Assembly: GCF_039537505.1 (NCBI RefSeq)
Contig: NZ_BAABAQ010000021.1
Coordinates: 28,536-92,535 of the forward strand
Direction of reading: 5' to 3'
DNA length: 64,000 nt
DNA from: Streptosporangium oxazolinicum
GTDB taxonomy: Bacteria; Actinomycetota; Actinomycetes; Streptosporangiales; Streptosporangiaceae
Positions 50,931 to 59,403 of the stretch are shown here, in pieces; positions within the stretch are counted from its first letter, which is position 1; each line of letters begins with the position of its first letter. The notes under the pieces are model-generated. The model was given only the letters and a program-made list of their open reading frames with translations, did not search any database and was not told where the DNA came from. A program made the translations under genes and the position numbers.

Positions 50931-52517
50931 TCACTCGCTCCACCGGGGTGCGGGAACCGGCGTCCACCAGGTTTCCAGTTCGAGGTCTTCTGCGATGGCG
51001 TTGGCGCCGTTGTAGCCGGGGGCCGCGGAGACCGAGCCGCCCGGGTGACTGCTGGCGCCGCAGAGGTAGAGGCCGTCGACGGGGGTGCGGTACTGGCCCA
51101 TCTCGGGGACCGGCCGGTTGCCGCCCAGCTGGGACGGCTCGTAGGCCCCCACGTGGTGGCTGCCGCGCACCATGTTGACGCAGTGCCGCTCGATGTCGAG
51201 CGGTGAGAAGACCCGTTTGCCCAGGACGGCGCCCGCCGCGAGGTTGGGGGCGTACTCGGCCCACTCGGCGAGCAGCCGCTCCCCGACCTCCTCGCGCCGC
51301 AGGTCCCAGTTGGCCGGATCGCCGCCGAGGTCGTACGGGGCCCACGGCCACCAGAACGCCACGTGCTTGCCGTCCGGCGCGTACGAGGGGTCGAACAGCG
51401 AGGGGCACGCGCCGTTGCCGGCCAGCCGGTCGGGCAGCTGCCCCCGGTGGATCTGGTCGAAGGTGCGGCCGAGCTGCTCGCTGTCGTCGGCGCCGAGCAC
51501 CACGAGGAAGGCCCGGTCCACGTCGGGCTCGAACTCGGCGGCCCGGTAGCGCGGCGCCTCGTCGAGCGCCAGGTGGAGGGTGACGAGACTGTGCCCGGCC
51601 CACTTGTAGTCCTCGACCTTGGCCGTGATCTCCGCGCCGAAGTTCTCCGGGCCCGCCAGCCGTACGGTCTGCGGGGCGTCCACCGCGCTGGCCACGAACC
51701 GGCGGGCGGTGAGCACGTCGCCGCCGGCGAGCCGCACCCCGGTGGCCCGCCCGTCGTCGACCAGGATCCGCTCGACGTGGGCGCCGGTCACCACGGTGCC
51801 GCCGTGCTCCTCGACGACGGCGCGCAGCGCGCTCGCGACGTTGCCCGCGCCGCCCACGGGCACGCCGAGCCTGGCGATGCGCGACAGCAGCCGGGGGAAG
51901 AAGCCGCCGGTGCCGGGGACGTTCTCGATGGAGATCGCGTGCAGGAAGGACTTGAACAGGACCCTGACCTGGTCGCTCTCGAAGTTCCTGTCGACGGCCT
52001 CGTAGAGCGAGAGCGGCATGTAGCTCATCATGTCGCGGCCGAGGTCGCCCTTGATCCGCTCGGCGAGCACCGGTGGCGGCAGCGGCCTGGAGTACAGGAA
52101 GCCGTTCATCAGGCCCCTGGCCGCCTCGGCGTAGCGCTCGTACAGCTCCAGCCAGCGCGCGGCGTCGGCCTTGGAGAAGCGGGCGAAGGAGTCGGCGGTG
52201 CGCTTGGGATCGGTGTAGACCGTGATCGCCCGGCCGTCCCTGAAGACCGTGGCGTGCTGGGTCTCGGGGTAGACGTAGCGCAGGCCGTACCGCTGGAGCT
52301 CCAGGTCGGCGGGGACCGGGCCCTCCTCCAGGAAGTGGTAGCTGCTGTGGGTGTTGTGCCGGAACCCGGGGAGCGTGAGTTCCTGAGTGCTGCAACCACC
52401 GCCCGCGACGTCGTTGCGCTCGACGACCGCGACCGACAACCCCGCCTTCGCGAGGTAGGCGGCACACGTGAGGCCGTTATGACCCCCGCCGACGATGACG
52501 CCGTCGAACTCCGACAC
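50931..52517 (-). CDS. Phytoene-desaturase-like FAD oxidoreductase
   Basis: A 528-residue NAD(P)/FAD oxidoreductase of the CrtI/PYROXD2 group. The FAD fold is at the N terminus (GVIVGGGHNGLTCAAYLAKAG, then VVERNDVAGGGCSTQEL). A long helical middle follows, and the C-terminal flavin motif reads DGLYLCGASSHPGGSVSAAPGYNGANAI. The PYROXD2-like subgroup is not a carotenoid enzyme with certainty, and no crtB, crtE or crtY lies near, so the substrate is open. GTG at 52517 follows GGAGGG. Confidence 0.88.
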   Translation of the reverse strand: MSEFDGVIVGGGHNGLTCAAYLAKAGLSVAVVERNDVAGGGCSTQELTLPGFRHNTHSSYHFLEEGPVPADLELQRYGLRYVYPETQHATVFRDGRAITVYTDPKRTADSFARFSKADAARWLELYERYAEAARGLMNGFLYSRPLPPPVLAERIKGDLGRDMMSYMPLSLYEAVDRNFESDQVRVLFKSFLHAISIENVPGTGGFFPRLLSRIARLGVPVGGAGNVASALRAVVEEHGGTVVTGAHVERILVDDGRATGVRLAGGDVLTARRFVASAVDAPQTVRLAGPENFGAEITAKVEDYKWAGHSLVTLHLALDEAPRYRAAEFEPDVDRAFLVVLGADDSEQLGRTFDQIHRGQLPDRLAGNGACPSLFDPSYAPDGKHVAFWWPWAPYDLGGDPANWDLRREEVGERLLAEWAEYAPNLAAGAVLGKRVFSPLDIERHCVNMVRGSHHVGAYEPSQLGGNRPVPEMGQYRTPVDGLYLCGASSHPGGSVSAAPGYNGANAIAEDLELETWWTPVPAPRWSE

Positions 52518-52637
52518 TTTCCCTCCAGAGGGGCACTCTGACTGCTGGTATGGAGGATTGTAAAGAATGATCTATATGCGAACCTCGTGTTTAACAGAGA
52601 TTCCCGGATATTTCCAGACGGGTTAGGACTTGGTATC

Positions 52638-52676
52638 ACTTGGGGAGCGGGGTATTCGCCCCCCCGCTCCCCAAGT
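52638..52676 (-). terminator. Terminator downstream of the VOC gene
   Basis: A perfect 15-bp stem (ACTTGGGGAGCGGGG and its complement at 52662-52676) with a 9-base loop, after the VOC gene stop on the minus strand. Confidence 0.75.
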
Positions 52677-52736
52677 CGCTCCCCGAACCCCCGGACCCAT
52701 GGCCGTGTGCCCCCGGCCCTGACCCGGACGGGTCGA

Positions 52737-53174
52737 TCAGCCGGCGGCCTCGCCCGTACCGGCGTTCGGCTGGTTGAAGCGGATGTGGTTGCCGAAGGGG
52801 TCGCGGAGGCCGCAGTCGATGCCGTACGGCCGCTCGGTGGGCTCCTCGGTGAACTCGACGCCCAGGTCCAGCAGCCTCTCGTACGTCTTACGGCAGTCGT
52901 CGGTGGTGAAGATGAGGTGGCCGCCCGTGGCGCCCTTGGTCACCAGGTCGCGGACCTGCCGCGCCGTCTCCTCGGACATCATCGGACCGCCCGGCGTCTC
53001 CAGCAGGACCTGACGCTCGGGGTGGCCGGGGACGCCGACGGTGAGCCAGCGCATGACGCCCAGGTCGACGTCGGCGCCGACCTCCAGGCCAAGCTTGCCG
53101 ACATAGAAGTCCAGGGCTTCGTCCTGGTCGAGAACATAGATCTGCGAATGCGTGATGGCGTTGAACATGCGCAC
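52737..53174 (-). CDS. VOC-family (glyoxalase/dioxygenase-fold) protein
   Basis: A 145-residue vicinal-oxygen-chelate protein made of two beta-alpha-beta3 units: ITHSQIYVLDQDEALDFYVGKLGLEV in the first and GGHLIFTTDDCRKTYERLLDLG plus GIDCGLRDPFGNHIRF in the second. The function of such stand-alone members ranges from isomerases to antibiotic binding and is not predictable. It follows an AraC-type gene on the same strand (84 bases), a frequent VOC/AraC pairing, and is probably controlled by it. Confidence 0.87.
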   Translation of the reverse strand: MRMFNAITHSQIYVLDQDEALDFYVGKLGLEVGADVDLGVMRWLTVGVPGHPERQVLLETPGGPMMSEETARQVRDLVTKGATGGHLIFTTDDCRKTYERLLDLGVEFTEEPTERPYGIDCGLRDPFGNHIRFNQPNAGTGEAAG

Positions 53175-53258
53175 GACGCTACCGGGGCGGGCCGGTCGAA
53201 AACTTATCCAAAACTGATCAATCGGGGACGGTACGGACAGCGTGGACAGCCCGGACGA

Positions 53259-53651
53259 TCAGCCGCTCGGCCGCGTCCACGCCATCGCGAAGCACGTCGG
53301 CACGCCCACGGCCGTCGCCTCCCTGCGGTACGTCCTCGGCGACCGGCCGACGATGTCGCGGAACGTGCGGCTGAAGGTTCCCGGACTGCCGAAGCCGACC
53401 TGGAAGCAGATGTCCGTCACGCTGTGGCCGGTCTCCCGCAGCAGGAACATCGCGCGCTCGACCCGGCGGCGCTGCAGATAGCGGTGCGGCGTCTCGCCGA
53501 ACGTGGCCCGGAAGGTGCGGGTGAAGTGCGCCTCCGACACATGGGCGATCCGGGCCAGGGCCGGGACGTCCAGCGGCTGCGCGTAGGCGCGGTCCATCGC
53601 GTCCCGCGCCCGAAGCATGCGGCGGTTGCTCTCCTCCACGGCGCGGCTCAC
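53259..53651 (-). CDS. AraC-family transcriptional regulator (HTH only)
   Basis: A 130-residue protein that is almost only the double HTH of AraC regulators: LDVPALARIAHVSEAHFTRTFRATFGETPHRYL and VTDICFQVGFGSPGTFSRTFRDIVGRSP. There is no ligand domain. The GTG at 53651 gives MSRAVEESNRRMLRARDAM. The open frame upstream to 53810 runs over the next intergenic region and is unlikely to be coding. It is transcribed toward the VOC gene. Confidence 0.82.
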   Translation of the reverse strand: MSRAVEESNRRMLRARDAMDRAYAQPLDVPALARIAHVSEAHFTRTFRATFGETPHRYLQRRRVERAMFLLRETGHSVTDICFQVGFGSPGTFSRTFRDIVGRSPRTYRREATAVGVPTCFAMAWTRPSG

Positions 53652-53796
53652 GACGCCATCACACCACGATTCTCCATCGCCCGTGAGCCCTCCGCCCGGC
53701 GCGGGGCGGTGCGCCACGACGGCGCGGGGAAAGGAAAAAAAGAAAGTTAGTGGCACGCGGATGGCGTGGAAGTCCGATACGAGCGCGGGAAATCCA

Positions 53797-53835
53797 AAAG
53801 GCCAGGTCAACCATGTGCTGGTTGACCTGGCCTTT
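53797..53835 (-). terminator. tRNA-Gly terminator
   Basis: A perfect 17-bp stem (AAAGGCCAGGTCAACCA with its complement) and a 5-base loop, just downstream of the tRNA-Gly 3' end on the minus strand, ending in CCTTTT. Confidence 0.85.
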
Positions 53836-53845
53836 CGCCATTCCG

Positions 53846-53916
53846 AGCGGACGACGGGAATCGAACCCGCGTAGCCAGTTTGGAAGACTGGGGCTCTACC
53901 ATTGAGCTACGTCCGC
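53846..53916 (-). tRNA. tRNA-Gly (TCC)
   Basis: The cloverleaf is complete on the minus strand: acceptor GCGGACG/CGTCCGC, D-arm GTAGCTCAATGGTAGAGC, anticodon loop CTTCCAA with TCC, T-arm GCGGGTTCGATTCCCGT. CCA is not encoded. A strong terminator follows. Confidence 0.96.
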
Positions 53917-54004
53917 ACGAGCCGACGTCAGTCTGGTCTAGACTTCATCCGTTCGTCAGGGCGTAAGCGTACCGGAGTTCCGGAGCGTGCGCGCACTCGA
54001 CTTA

Positions 54005-54078
54005 CGGGGTGTGGCGCAGTTTGGTAGCGCACCTGCTTTGGGAGCAGGGGGCCGCAGGTTCAAATCCTGTCACCCCGA
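54005..54078 (+). tRNA. tRNA-Pro (TGG)
   Basis: The plus-strand cloverleaf has acceptor CGGGGTG/CACCCCG with discriminator A, D-arm GGCGCAGTTTGGTAGCGC, anticodon stem CCTGC/GCAGG with loop TTTGGGA (anticodon TGG) and T-arm with GTTCAAATC. CCA is not encoded. It is divergent from the tRNA-Gly. Confidence 0.96.
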
Positions 54079-54084
54079 CGCGTG

Positions 54085-54118
54085 CCGGGCATCGGTTCCG
54101 ACCGATGCCCGGTTCTTC
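54085..54118 (+). terminator. tRNA-Pro terminator
   Basis: A perfect 12-bp stem, CCGGGCATCGGT and its complement, with a TCCG loop, followed by TTCTTCGTTGT. It lies 6 bases after the tRNA. Confidence 0.85.
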
Positions 54119-54250
54119 GTTGTATACGGTTCTTCGTCGCGACGCGCGGGGCGCGCGAGACACGTGAGGCGTTCGGCGCCTTTGGCGTGGGGTGTGGGCC
54201 GAGGTGCCCGTACGGGACGGTCCCGCTATGGCCCGAACCGTGCCCGAACG

Positions 54251-54760
54251 TCAGGGGCGAGGACTGAAGAAGGCCCAGACGGCCTTGCCGCCGCAGTTGA
54301 GGTGGTCCCAGCCCCAGCCCTGGCTGTAGGTCTCCACGATGTAGAGGCCCCGGCCGTTCTCCGAGACGAAGTCGGGCTCCTTGGGAGTCGGGATCTCGTT
54401 GCTCGGGTCCGTCACGGCCAGGAGCACGTGTGGGGAGAGGTGCACCAGGACGAGCGTGATCGGAGTGATCTCCGTCTGGCCGGGCGGACACAGCGCGTAA
54501 CGGACCGCGTTGGTGACGAGTTCCGAAACCACTAGCGCTGCGTCATCGCTGAGCTCCGCCAGTCCCCAGTCGTGGAAGGTCGAGCGTGTCACGTCCCGGG
54601 CGGTCTTCACCGAGTCGGCCTGACTGGGCAGGGGGCACGCCGTGGCGCCGGAGTGGTTGGCCTCCAGCAGCTCGTCAAAGCTCACCTGGCGGGTCGCCTG
54701 CAGGTAGTCGGCAGCCGATTGTGGCTCCTCCACCATCCTGCCGGTACCTCCCGCTGTCAT
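54251..54760 (-). CDS. RsbW-like ATP-binding protein (anti-sigma kinase type)
   Basis: A 169-residue HATPase_c protein: ALVVSELVTNAVRYA is the N box (Asn/Glu metal-ATP site), VTDPSNEIP a D box, and ENGRGLYIVETYSQGWGWD the G box. The N-terminal 50 residues are variable. Hundreds of such kinases occur in filamentous actinomycetes, often beside XRE-DUF5753 genes as here. The start is ATG 54760 with GGAG upstream; an in-frame ATG at 54814 is less likely. Confidence 0.88.
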   Translation of the reverse strand: MTAGGTGRMVEEPQSAADYLQATRQVSFDELLEANHSGATACPLPSQADSVKTARDVTRSTFHDWGLAELSDDAALVVSELVTNAVRYALCPPGQTEITPITLVLVHLSPHVLLAVTDPSNEIPTPKEPDFVSENGRGLYIVETYSQGWGWDHLNCGGKAVWAFFSPRP

Positions 54761-55003
54761 CGTGAGTCTCCGTACCACTTGAGAGTTTTCAGAGCTTGTG
54801 CACCATAAGCCCAATATGCACTAAGCCATCATGGGTCACCGGAACGTCTGCTGCAAGACCCAAATGCACGTGCAGTTGCAATGTGCAGCCGCATGGGCGG
54901 TTAGGACAGCGACTTGGCGAATTGGGCAGGGAGTTGAGACCTTGTCATAGCGGCCGGAAGTAGTGACACTGTGTGCGCTGGCCCAAGTACAGAGGGAGGC
55001 GAA

Positions 55004-55870
55004 GTGACGCAGGTTCAACCGGGATCGGGTCCCACAGCTCTGCGTATCCTCTTAGGCTCCCAACTGCGTCGCCTGCGCGAGGCCAAGGGGCTCACGCGCG
55101 AGGAGGCGGGCCACCTGATCCGCGGATCCGAATCCAAGATCAGCAGGATGGAGCTCGGCCGGGTGGGGCTGAGGGAACGCGACGTGGCGGACCTGCTCAC
55201 CTTCTACGGGGTGGAGGACGAGCGCGCCCGGTCGGCGGTGATGGATCTCCTGCTGCGGGCGAACGAGCCCGGCTGGTGGCACCGGTTCAACGACCTGCTG
55301 CCCTCGTGGTTCCAGACGTACGTGGGCCTTGAGGAGGCGGCCTCCCGGATCCGCACCTACGAGGTGCAGTTCGTGCCCGGCCTGCTGCAGACGAAGGAGT
55401 ACGCCAGGGCGGTCATCACCGCGGGAAGCGCCGGTGTCTCGCCCGAGGAGATCGCCCGCCGCGTCGACCTGCGGATGCAGCGCCAGCAGGTGCTCGGACG
55501 GCCGGACGGCCCGTTCTTCTGGGCCGTCATCGACGAGGCGGCGCTGCAGCGTCCCATCGGCGGCGCGGACGTCATGCGCGCCCAGCTGGAGCACCTGCTC
55601 GACCTCATGCGGCAGCCGAACATCACGATCCAGGTCATGCCCTTCAGCTTCGGCGGCCACAGCGCGGAGGGCGGGGCCTTCAGCGTGCTCCGCTTCAACG
55701 ACAACGAGCTCCCCGACGTCGTCTACGTGGAACAACTGGCCAGCGCCCTCTACCTGGACAAGCGCGAGGACGTCGACCGCTACAGCGAGGTCATGGAGCG
55801 GCTGTGCGCGGTCAGCACCACGCCCGGGGAGACGAACGACATCCTGCGGCGGATCATCAAGGAGGACTGA
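55004..55870 (+). CDS. XRE-family regulator with DUF5753 domain
   Basis: A 288-residue protein. The N-terminal HTH (LGSQLRRLREAKGLTREEAGHLIRGSESKISRMELGR, about 14-50) is followed by DUF5753 (about 100-285; EVQFVPGLLQTKEYARAV, INIT-like ITIQVMPFSFGGHSAEGGAFSVL, VVYVEQLASALYLD). This family includes WhiJ-like developmental regulators of Streptomyces. Usually a small DUF397 gene follows; here trigger factor follows instead and no DUF397 frame is seen. The GTG at 55004 has AGGGAGG upstream and is divergent from the RsbW-like kinase. Confidence 0.9.
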   Translation: MTQVQPGSGPTALRILLGSQLRRLREAKGLTREEAGHLIRGSESKISRMELGRVGLRERDVADLLTFYGVEDERARSAVMDLLLRANEPGWWHRFNDLLPSWFQTYVGLEEAASRIRTYEVQFVPGLLQTKEYARAVITAGSAGVSPEEIARRVDLRMQRQQVLGRPDGPFFWAVIDEAALQRPIGGADVMRAQLEHLLDLMRQPNITIQVMPFSFGGHSAEGGAFSVLRFNDNELPDVVYVEQLASALYLDKREDVDRYSEVMERLCAVSTTPGETNDILRRIIKED

Positions 55871-56079
55871 GCGGCCATTGGTCGCTCCATGGTGCCGCTC
55901 TGCCCTAGACTGGCCAGCGGCGCTGAACACCCGCCGCTGTGGAGCATGCCCTAATCTCGCGTGTCTCGACGGCTGTGCCAGGTGCCGCTCATGTGGGCGC
56001 GGCGCGCGAGCTTGCCGCGGTAGCCGTTACGACCTGACGCGCCCGCGATCACTCGAAGCTTTATCAAGGAGACGACCCC

Positions 56080-57465
56080 GTGAAGACCGCTGTGGAGGAG
56101 CTCAGCCCGACCCGGGTAAGGCTTACCGTCGAGGTGCCGTTCGAGGAGCTCGGCGAGAGCCTGCAGGCGGCGTACAAGAAGGTCGCGCAGCAGGTGCGCG
56201 TGCCCGGGTTCCGCCCCGGCAAGGTTCCGGCCCGCATCATCGAGCAGCGGTTCGGCCGCGCCGTGGTGCTGGAGGAGACCCTCAACGACGCGGTGCCCAA
56301 GCTGTACGGCCGGGCCGTCGACGAGAGCGACATCTTCCCGGTCAGCCAGCCGGAGATCGAGGTCACCAAGATCGATGACGGCGAGCAGGTCGAGTTCACC
56401 GCCGAGGTGGACGTCCGTCCCGGCTTCGACGTCCCCGACTACCAGGGCATCGAGGTGACCGTCCCGGTCTCCGAGGTCTCCGACAAGGACATCGACGAGC
56501 AGCTGGACGGCCTGCGCCAGCGTTTCGCCACGCTGACCGGCGTCGAGCGGCCCGCGGCCTCCGGCGACTTCGTCGTCATGGACCTGGCCGCCGCGATCGA
56601 CGGCGTCAACATCGAGGAGCAGCAGGCCAGCGACGTCTCCTACGAGGTCGGCGCCGGTTCGGTCCTGCAGGGTCTGGACGACGCCCTGGTCGGTCTGTCC
56701 GCGGGGGAGACCAAGGAGTTCACCACCAACCTGGTCGGCGGCGAGAACGCCGGCGAGGAGGCCGTGGTCACCATCACCGTCAAGAGCGTCAAGGAGAAGG
56801 TCCTCCCCGAGCTCGACGACGAGTTCGCCCAGCTCGCCAGCGAGTTCGACACCCTCGACGAGCTCAAGGCGAGCATCAGCGAGACGGCCCGCCGCAACAA
56901 GCTGATCGACCAGATCGTCCAGGCCCGCGAGAACGCCCTCGACGCCCTGCTCGACAAGATCGACATCCCGCTGCCCGAGAGCGCGCTCAAGGCCGAGGTC
57001 GACAACCGCAAGCACAACCTCGAGCACCAGATCGCCGACAGTGGCCTGAGCAAGGAGGCGTACTTCCGCCTCTACCAGACCACCGAGGAGGAGCGCTTCG
57101 CGGAGTTCGACGAGAGCGCGGCCAAGGCCCTCAAGACGGGCTTCGTCCTTGACAAGATCGTCAAGAGCGAGGACCTCGGCGTCAGCGAGCAGGAGCTGAC
57201 CAATTTCGTGGTGCGCCGCGCCATGCAGATGAACGTCGCGCCCAACACGCTGGCCCAGCACCTCGCCGACAACGACCAGCTCACGCTGGCCATGGTCGAG
57301 ATCGTCCGCGACAAGGCCAAGAGCGTCGTCGGCGACGCCGCCAAGGTGGTCGACGAGGCCGGCAACGAGGTCGACCTCAAGGCCATCTACACCGAGATCA
57401 ACGGCGAGGAGGTCTCCGAGGAGGCCGTCGAGGCCGACAAGGACGAGGTCGAGGTCGCCAAGTAG
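56080..57465 (+). CDS. tig: Trigger factor
   Basis: A 461-residue ribosome-associated chaperone with peptidyl-prolyl isomerase activity. The N-terminal ribosome docking motif is VPGFRPGKVP (residues about 44-53). The FKBP-type domain is at about 150-245 (GDFVVMDLAAAIDG, EVGAGSVLQGLDDALVG), and the helical arms run to about 430. The C-terminal tail is very acidic, a common actinobacterial feature. The start GTG at 56080 has AAGGAG upstream. It heads the tig-clpP-clpP-clpX cluster, although a terminator separates it from clpP. Confidence 0.97.
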   Translation: MKTAVEELSPTRVRLTVEVPFEELGESLQAAYKKVAQQVRVPGFRPGKVPARIIEQRFGRAVVLEETLNDAVPKLYGRAVDESDIFPVSQPEIEVTKIDDGEQVEFTAEVDVRPGFDVPDYQGIEVTVPVSEVSDKDIDEQLDGLRQRFATLTGVERPAASGDFVVMDLAAAIDGVNIEEQQASDVSYEVGAGSVLQGLDDALVGLSAGETKEFTTNLVGGENAGEEAVVTITVKSVKEKVLPELDDEFAQLASEFDTLDELKASISETARRNKLIDQIVQARENALDALLDKIDIPLPESALKAEVDNRKHNLEHQIADSGLSKEAYFRLYQTTEEERFAEFDESAAKALKTGFVLDKIVKSEDLGVSEQELTNFVVRRAMQMNVAPNTLAQHLADNDQLTLAMVEIVRDKAKSVVGDAAKVVDEAGNEVDLKAIYTEINGEEVSEEAVEADKDEVEVAK

Positions 57466-57513
57466 TCCCGGCCGAGAGGGAGACGCCGGGTCCGCCCGGC
57501 ATCCCGCTCGCCC

Positions 57514-57548
57514 GACGCCCCCGCCGCGTTCCACGCGACGGGGGCGTC
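57514..57548 (+). terminator. tig terminator
   Basis: A 15-bp stem with one mismatch (GACGCCCCCGCCGCG with CGCGACGGGGGCGTC) and a 5-base loop, about 50 bases after the stop codon, followed by CTCGTCTTCC. Confidence 0.75.
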
Positions 57549-57808
57549 CTCGTCTTCCGGGCGGCGGTGAGCGTGCCGCAGGGCGGCGTCTGAAGGCCCC
57601 CGGAATCTCCCCGGCTCTCCGCGCTCCGCGGGGGCCTCGCGGGTTCCTGGGCCCTCTGAGAGCCGCCGGTGCCGTACATGTCCCTCTGTCGGTGGTCCGC
57701 CTCCGCCCTCGCGAGCCGCGACACGCCGTACGGGCCCTGGCTTCGGAGCCTTCGCCGGAGTACGCGGCGGGGGGTTCCGGAGGTGGTGGGGGGACGGCGG
57801 GCAGCATG

Positions 57809-57822
57809 CGCCGTCAGCGAAC
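57809..57822. promoter_or_regulatory. ClgR-type operator upstream of clpP1P2
   Basis: CGCCGTCAGCG with flanking AAC; its complement, TGTTCGCTGACGGCG, fits the core CGCYNANRGCG described for ClgR of corynebacteria and nearly fits the streptomycete GTTCGC-N-GCG type (spacing one shorter). It lies about 90 bases upstream of the clpP1 start, where ClgR activates clpP1P2 in related organisms. Confidence 0.5.
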
Positions 57823-57910
57823 AGTGCGTTGAGGCGGCATGTCCGGTAGGTGGCGCGCGTTAAGGTCACAAGCAAAGCCAATCGATTACGACGCATCGGA
57901 AGGTGACGCT

Positions 57911-58555
57911 GTGACCAGCCCGCCGACCTTCTACCAGCCGACCGGCTCCGGGCCCGAGTCGATGAGCCAGCCGAACGGCTCGTTCAGGCTCGAAGACCAG
58001 CTCTACCAGCGGCTGCTGCGTGAGCGCATCATCGTGCTGGGCACCCAGGTCAACGACGAGATCGCCAACCGGATCTGCGCCGAGCTGCTCCTGCTCGCCG
58101 CGGACGACTCAGAGCGCGATATCTGGCTCTACATCAACTCGCCAGGCGGTTCCGTGACCGCTGGTATGGCGATTTACGACATGATGGAATATGTGCCTAA
58201 CGATGTGTGCACGGTCGCGATGGGTCTGGCCGCTTCCATGGGCCAGTTCCTCCTCTGCGCCGGCGAGCGGGGCAAGCGATACGCCCTGCCGCACGCCCGC
58301 ATCATGATGCACCAGCCTTCGGGCGGCATCGGCGGCACCGCCGCCGACATCGCCATCCAGGCGGAGCAGATGCTCTACGTCAAGAAGACCCTTGCTGAGC
58401 GCATCGCGTTCCACACCGGTCAGAACCTCGAGCAGATCGAGGCCGACTCCGATCGCGACCGCTGGTTCACGGCCGAGGAGGCCAAGGACTACGGCTTCAT
58501 CGACCAGGTCGTGCGCAGCGCTCGGCAGGTGCCCTCCACGGGCGCCGTCTCCTGA
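57911..58555 (+). CDS. clpP1: ATP-dependent Clp protease proteolytic subunit ClpP1
   Basis: A 214-residue serine peptidase forming the proteolytic barrel. The triad is Ser in GLAASMGQFLLCAGERGKR, His in RIMMHQPSGG and Asp in EADSDRDRWFTAEEAKDYGFID. The N-terminal 35 residues include a propeptide-like segment. With clpP2 twelve bases downstream it forms the mixed ClpP1P2 complex typical of Actinomycetota. The start GTG at 57911 has GGAAGG 8 bases upstream. Confidence 0.96.
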   Translation: MTSPPTFYQPTGSGPESMSQPNGSFRLEDQLYQRLLRERIIVLGTQVNDEIANRICAELLLLAADDSERDIWLYINSPGGSVTAGMAIYDMMEYVPNDVCTVAMGLAASMGQFLLCAGERGKRYALPHARIMMHQPSGGIGGTAADIAIQAEQMLYVKKTLAERIAFHTGQNLEQIEADSDRDRWFTAEEAKDYGFIDQVVRSARQVPSTGAVS

Positions 58556-58566
58556 AGGGGCACAAG

Positions 58567-59211
58567 GTGAGTGAGTTGATCCGGCCGGGAGACATCAACG
58601 GCCGCTACGTTCTTCCATCCTTCACCGAGCGCACGTCCTACGGCATGCGGGAGATGAACCCGTACGCCAAGCTCTTCGAGGACCGCATCATCTTCCTCGG
58701 CGTGCAGGTGGACGACGCGTCGGCCAACGATGTCATGGCGCAGTTGCTGACCCTGGAGTCGCTCGACCCCGACCGTGACATCAGCATCTACATCAACTCG
58801 CCGGGCGGTTCGTTCACCGCCATGACGGCGATCTACGACACGATGCAGTTCGTCCGGCCGGAGATCCAGACGGTCTGCCTGGGCCAGGCGGCCTCGGCGG
58901 CGGCGGTCCTGCTGGCCGGCGGCACGCCGGGCAAGCGCTTCGCCCTGCCGAACGCCCGCATGCTGATCCACCAGCCCTCCACCGAGGGGGGCGGCCAGGG
59001 AAGCGACATCGAGATCCAGGCGCGTGAGATCCTCAGGATGCGCGCGCAGATGGAGACGATCATCGCTCAGCACTCGGGCAGGGCACCGGAGGCGGTCCGC
59101 AAGGACATCGAGCGGGACAAGATCCTCGACGCCGTCGAGGCCAAGGAGTACGGGCTGATCGACGACATCATCCCGTCCCGCAAGAAACTCGCGAAGGCCG
59201 TAGCCTCCTAA
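58567..59211 (+). CDS. clpP2: ATP-dependent Clp protease proteolytic subunit ClpP2
   Basis: A 214-residue second ClpP. The triad is Ser in GQAASAAAVLLAGGTPGKR, His in RMLIHQPSTEGGGQG and Asp in IERDKILDAVEAKEYGLID. The N terminus (GRYVLPSFTERTSYGMREM) is the ClpP2 type. It is transcribed with clpP1 (12-base gap; GTG start behind AAGGGG). A hairpin follows the stop. Confidence 0.96.
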   Translation: MSELIRPGDINGRYVLPSFTERTSYGMREMNPYAKLFEDRIIFLGVQVDDASANDVMAQLLTLESLDPDRDISIYINSPGGSFTAMTAIYDTMQFVRPEIQTVCLGQAASAAAVLLAGGTPGKRFALPNARMLIHQPSTEGGGQGSDIEIQAREILRMRAQMETIIAQHSGRAPEAVRKDIERDKILDAVEAKEYGLIDDIIPSRKKLAKAVAS

Positions 59212-59221
59212 CGAGGCATAT

Positions 59222-59260
59222 CGCACCGGAACCGTGCCGAATCAGGCACGTTCCGGTGCG
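59222..59260 (+). terminator. clpP2 terminator
   Basis: A 16-bp stem with one bulged base (CGCACCGGAACCGTGCC against GGCACGTTCCGGTGCG) and a short loop, directly after the clpP2 stop. It implies that clpX has its own promoter. Confidence 0.75.
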
Positions 59261-59403
59261 ACTCGCCGCTAGGGGGCTCACTGAGGGCTCAGAAGACGGT
59301 AACGTCGAAACCTAAGCGGGATGACTTTTCGATCGGGTATCGGACCGGTCGGAAGAAACGGACCGCGGCAGCCAGGGCGGTCCCACGCAAAGGAGTATCT
59401 GGG

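Larger units (their letters stand above)
57466..57910. other. Intergenic region tig-clpP1
   Basis: This 445-base gap holds a tig terminator near 57514-57548 and the regulatory region of clpP1, including a ClgR-type box. No ORF in between was convincing; the start of clpP1 is preceded by GGAAGG. Confidence 0.6.

Noticed and set aside
53652..53810. Extended N terminus of the AraC-type regulator
   Set aside because: It would run into the tRNA-Gly terminator region and has no ligand-domain similarity; the GTG at 53651 is closer to the HTH.
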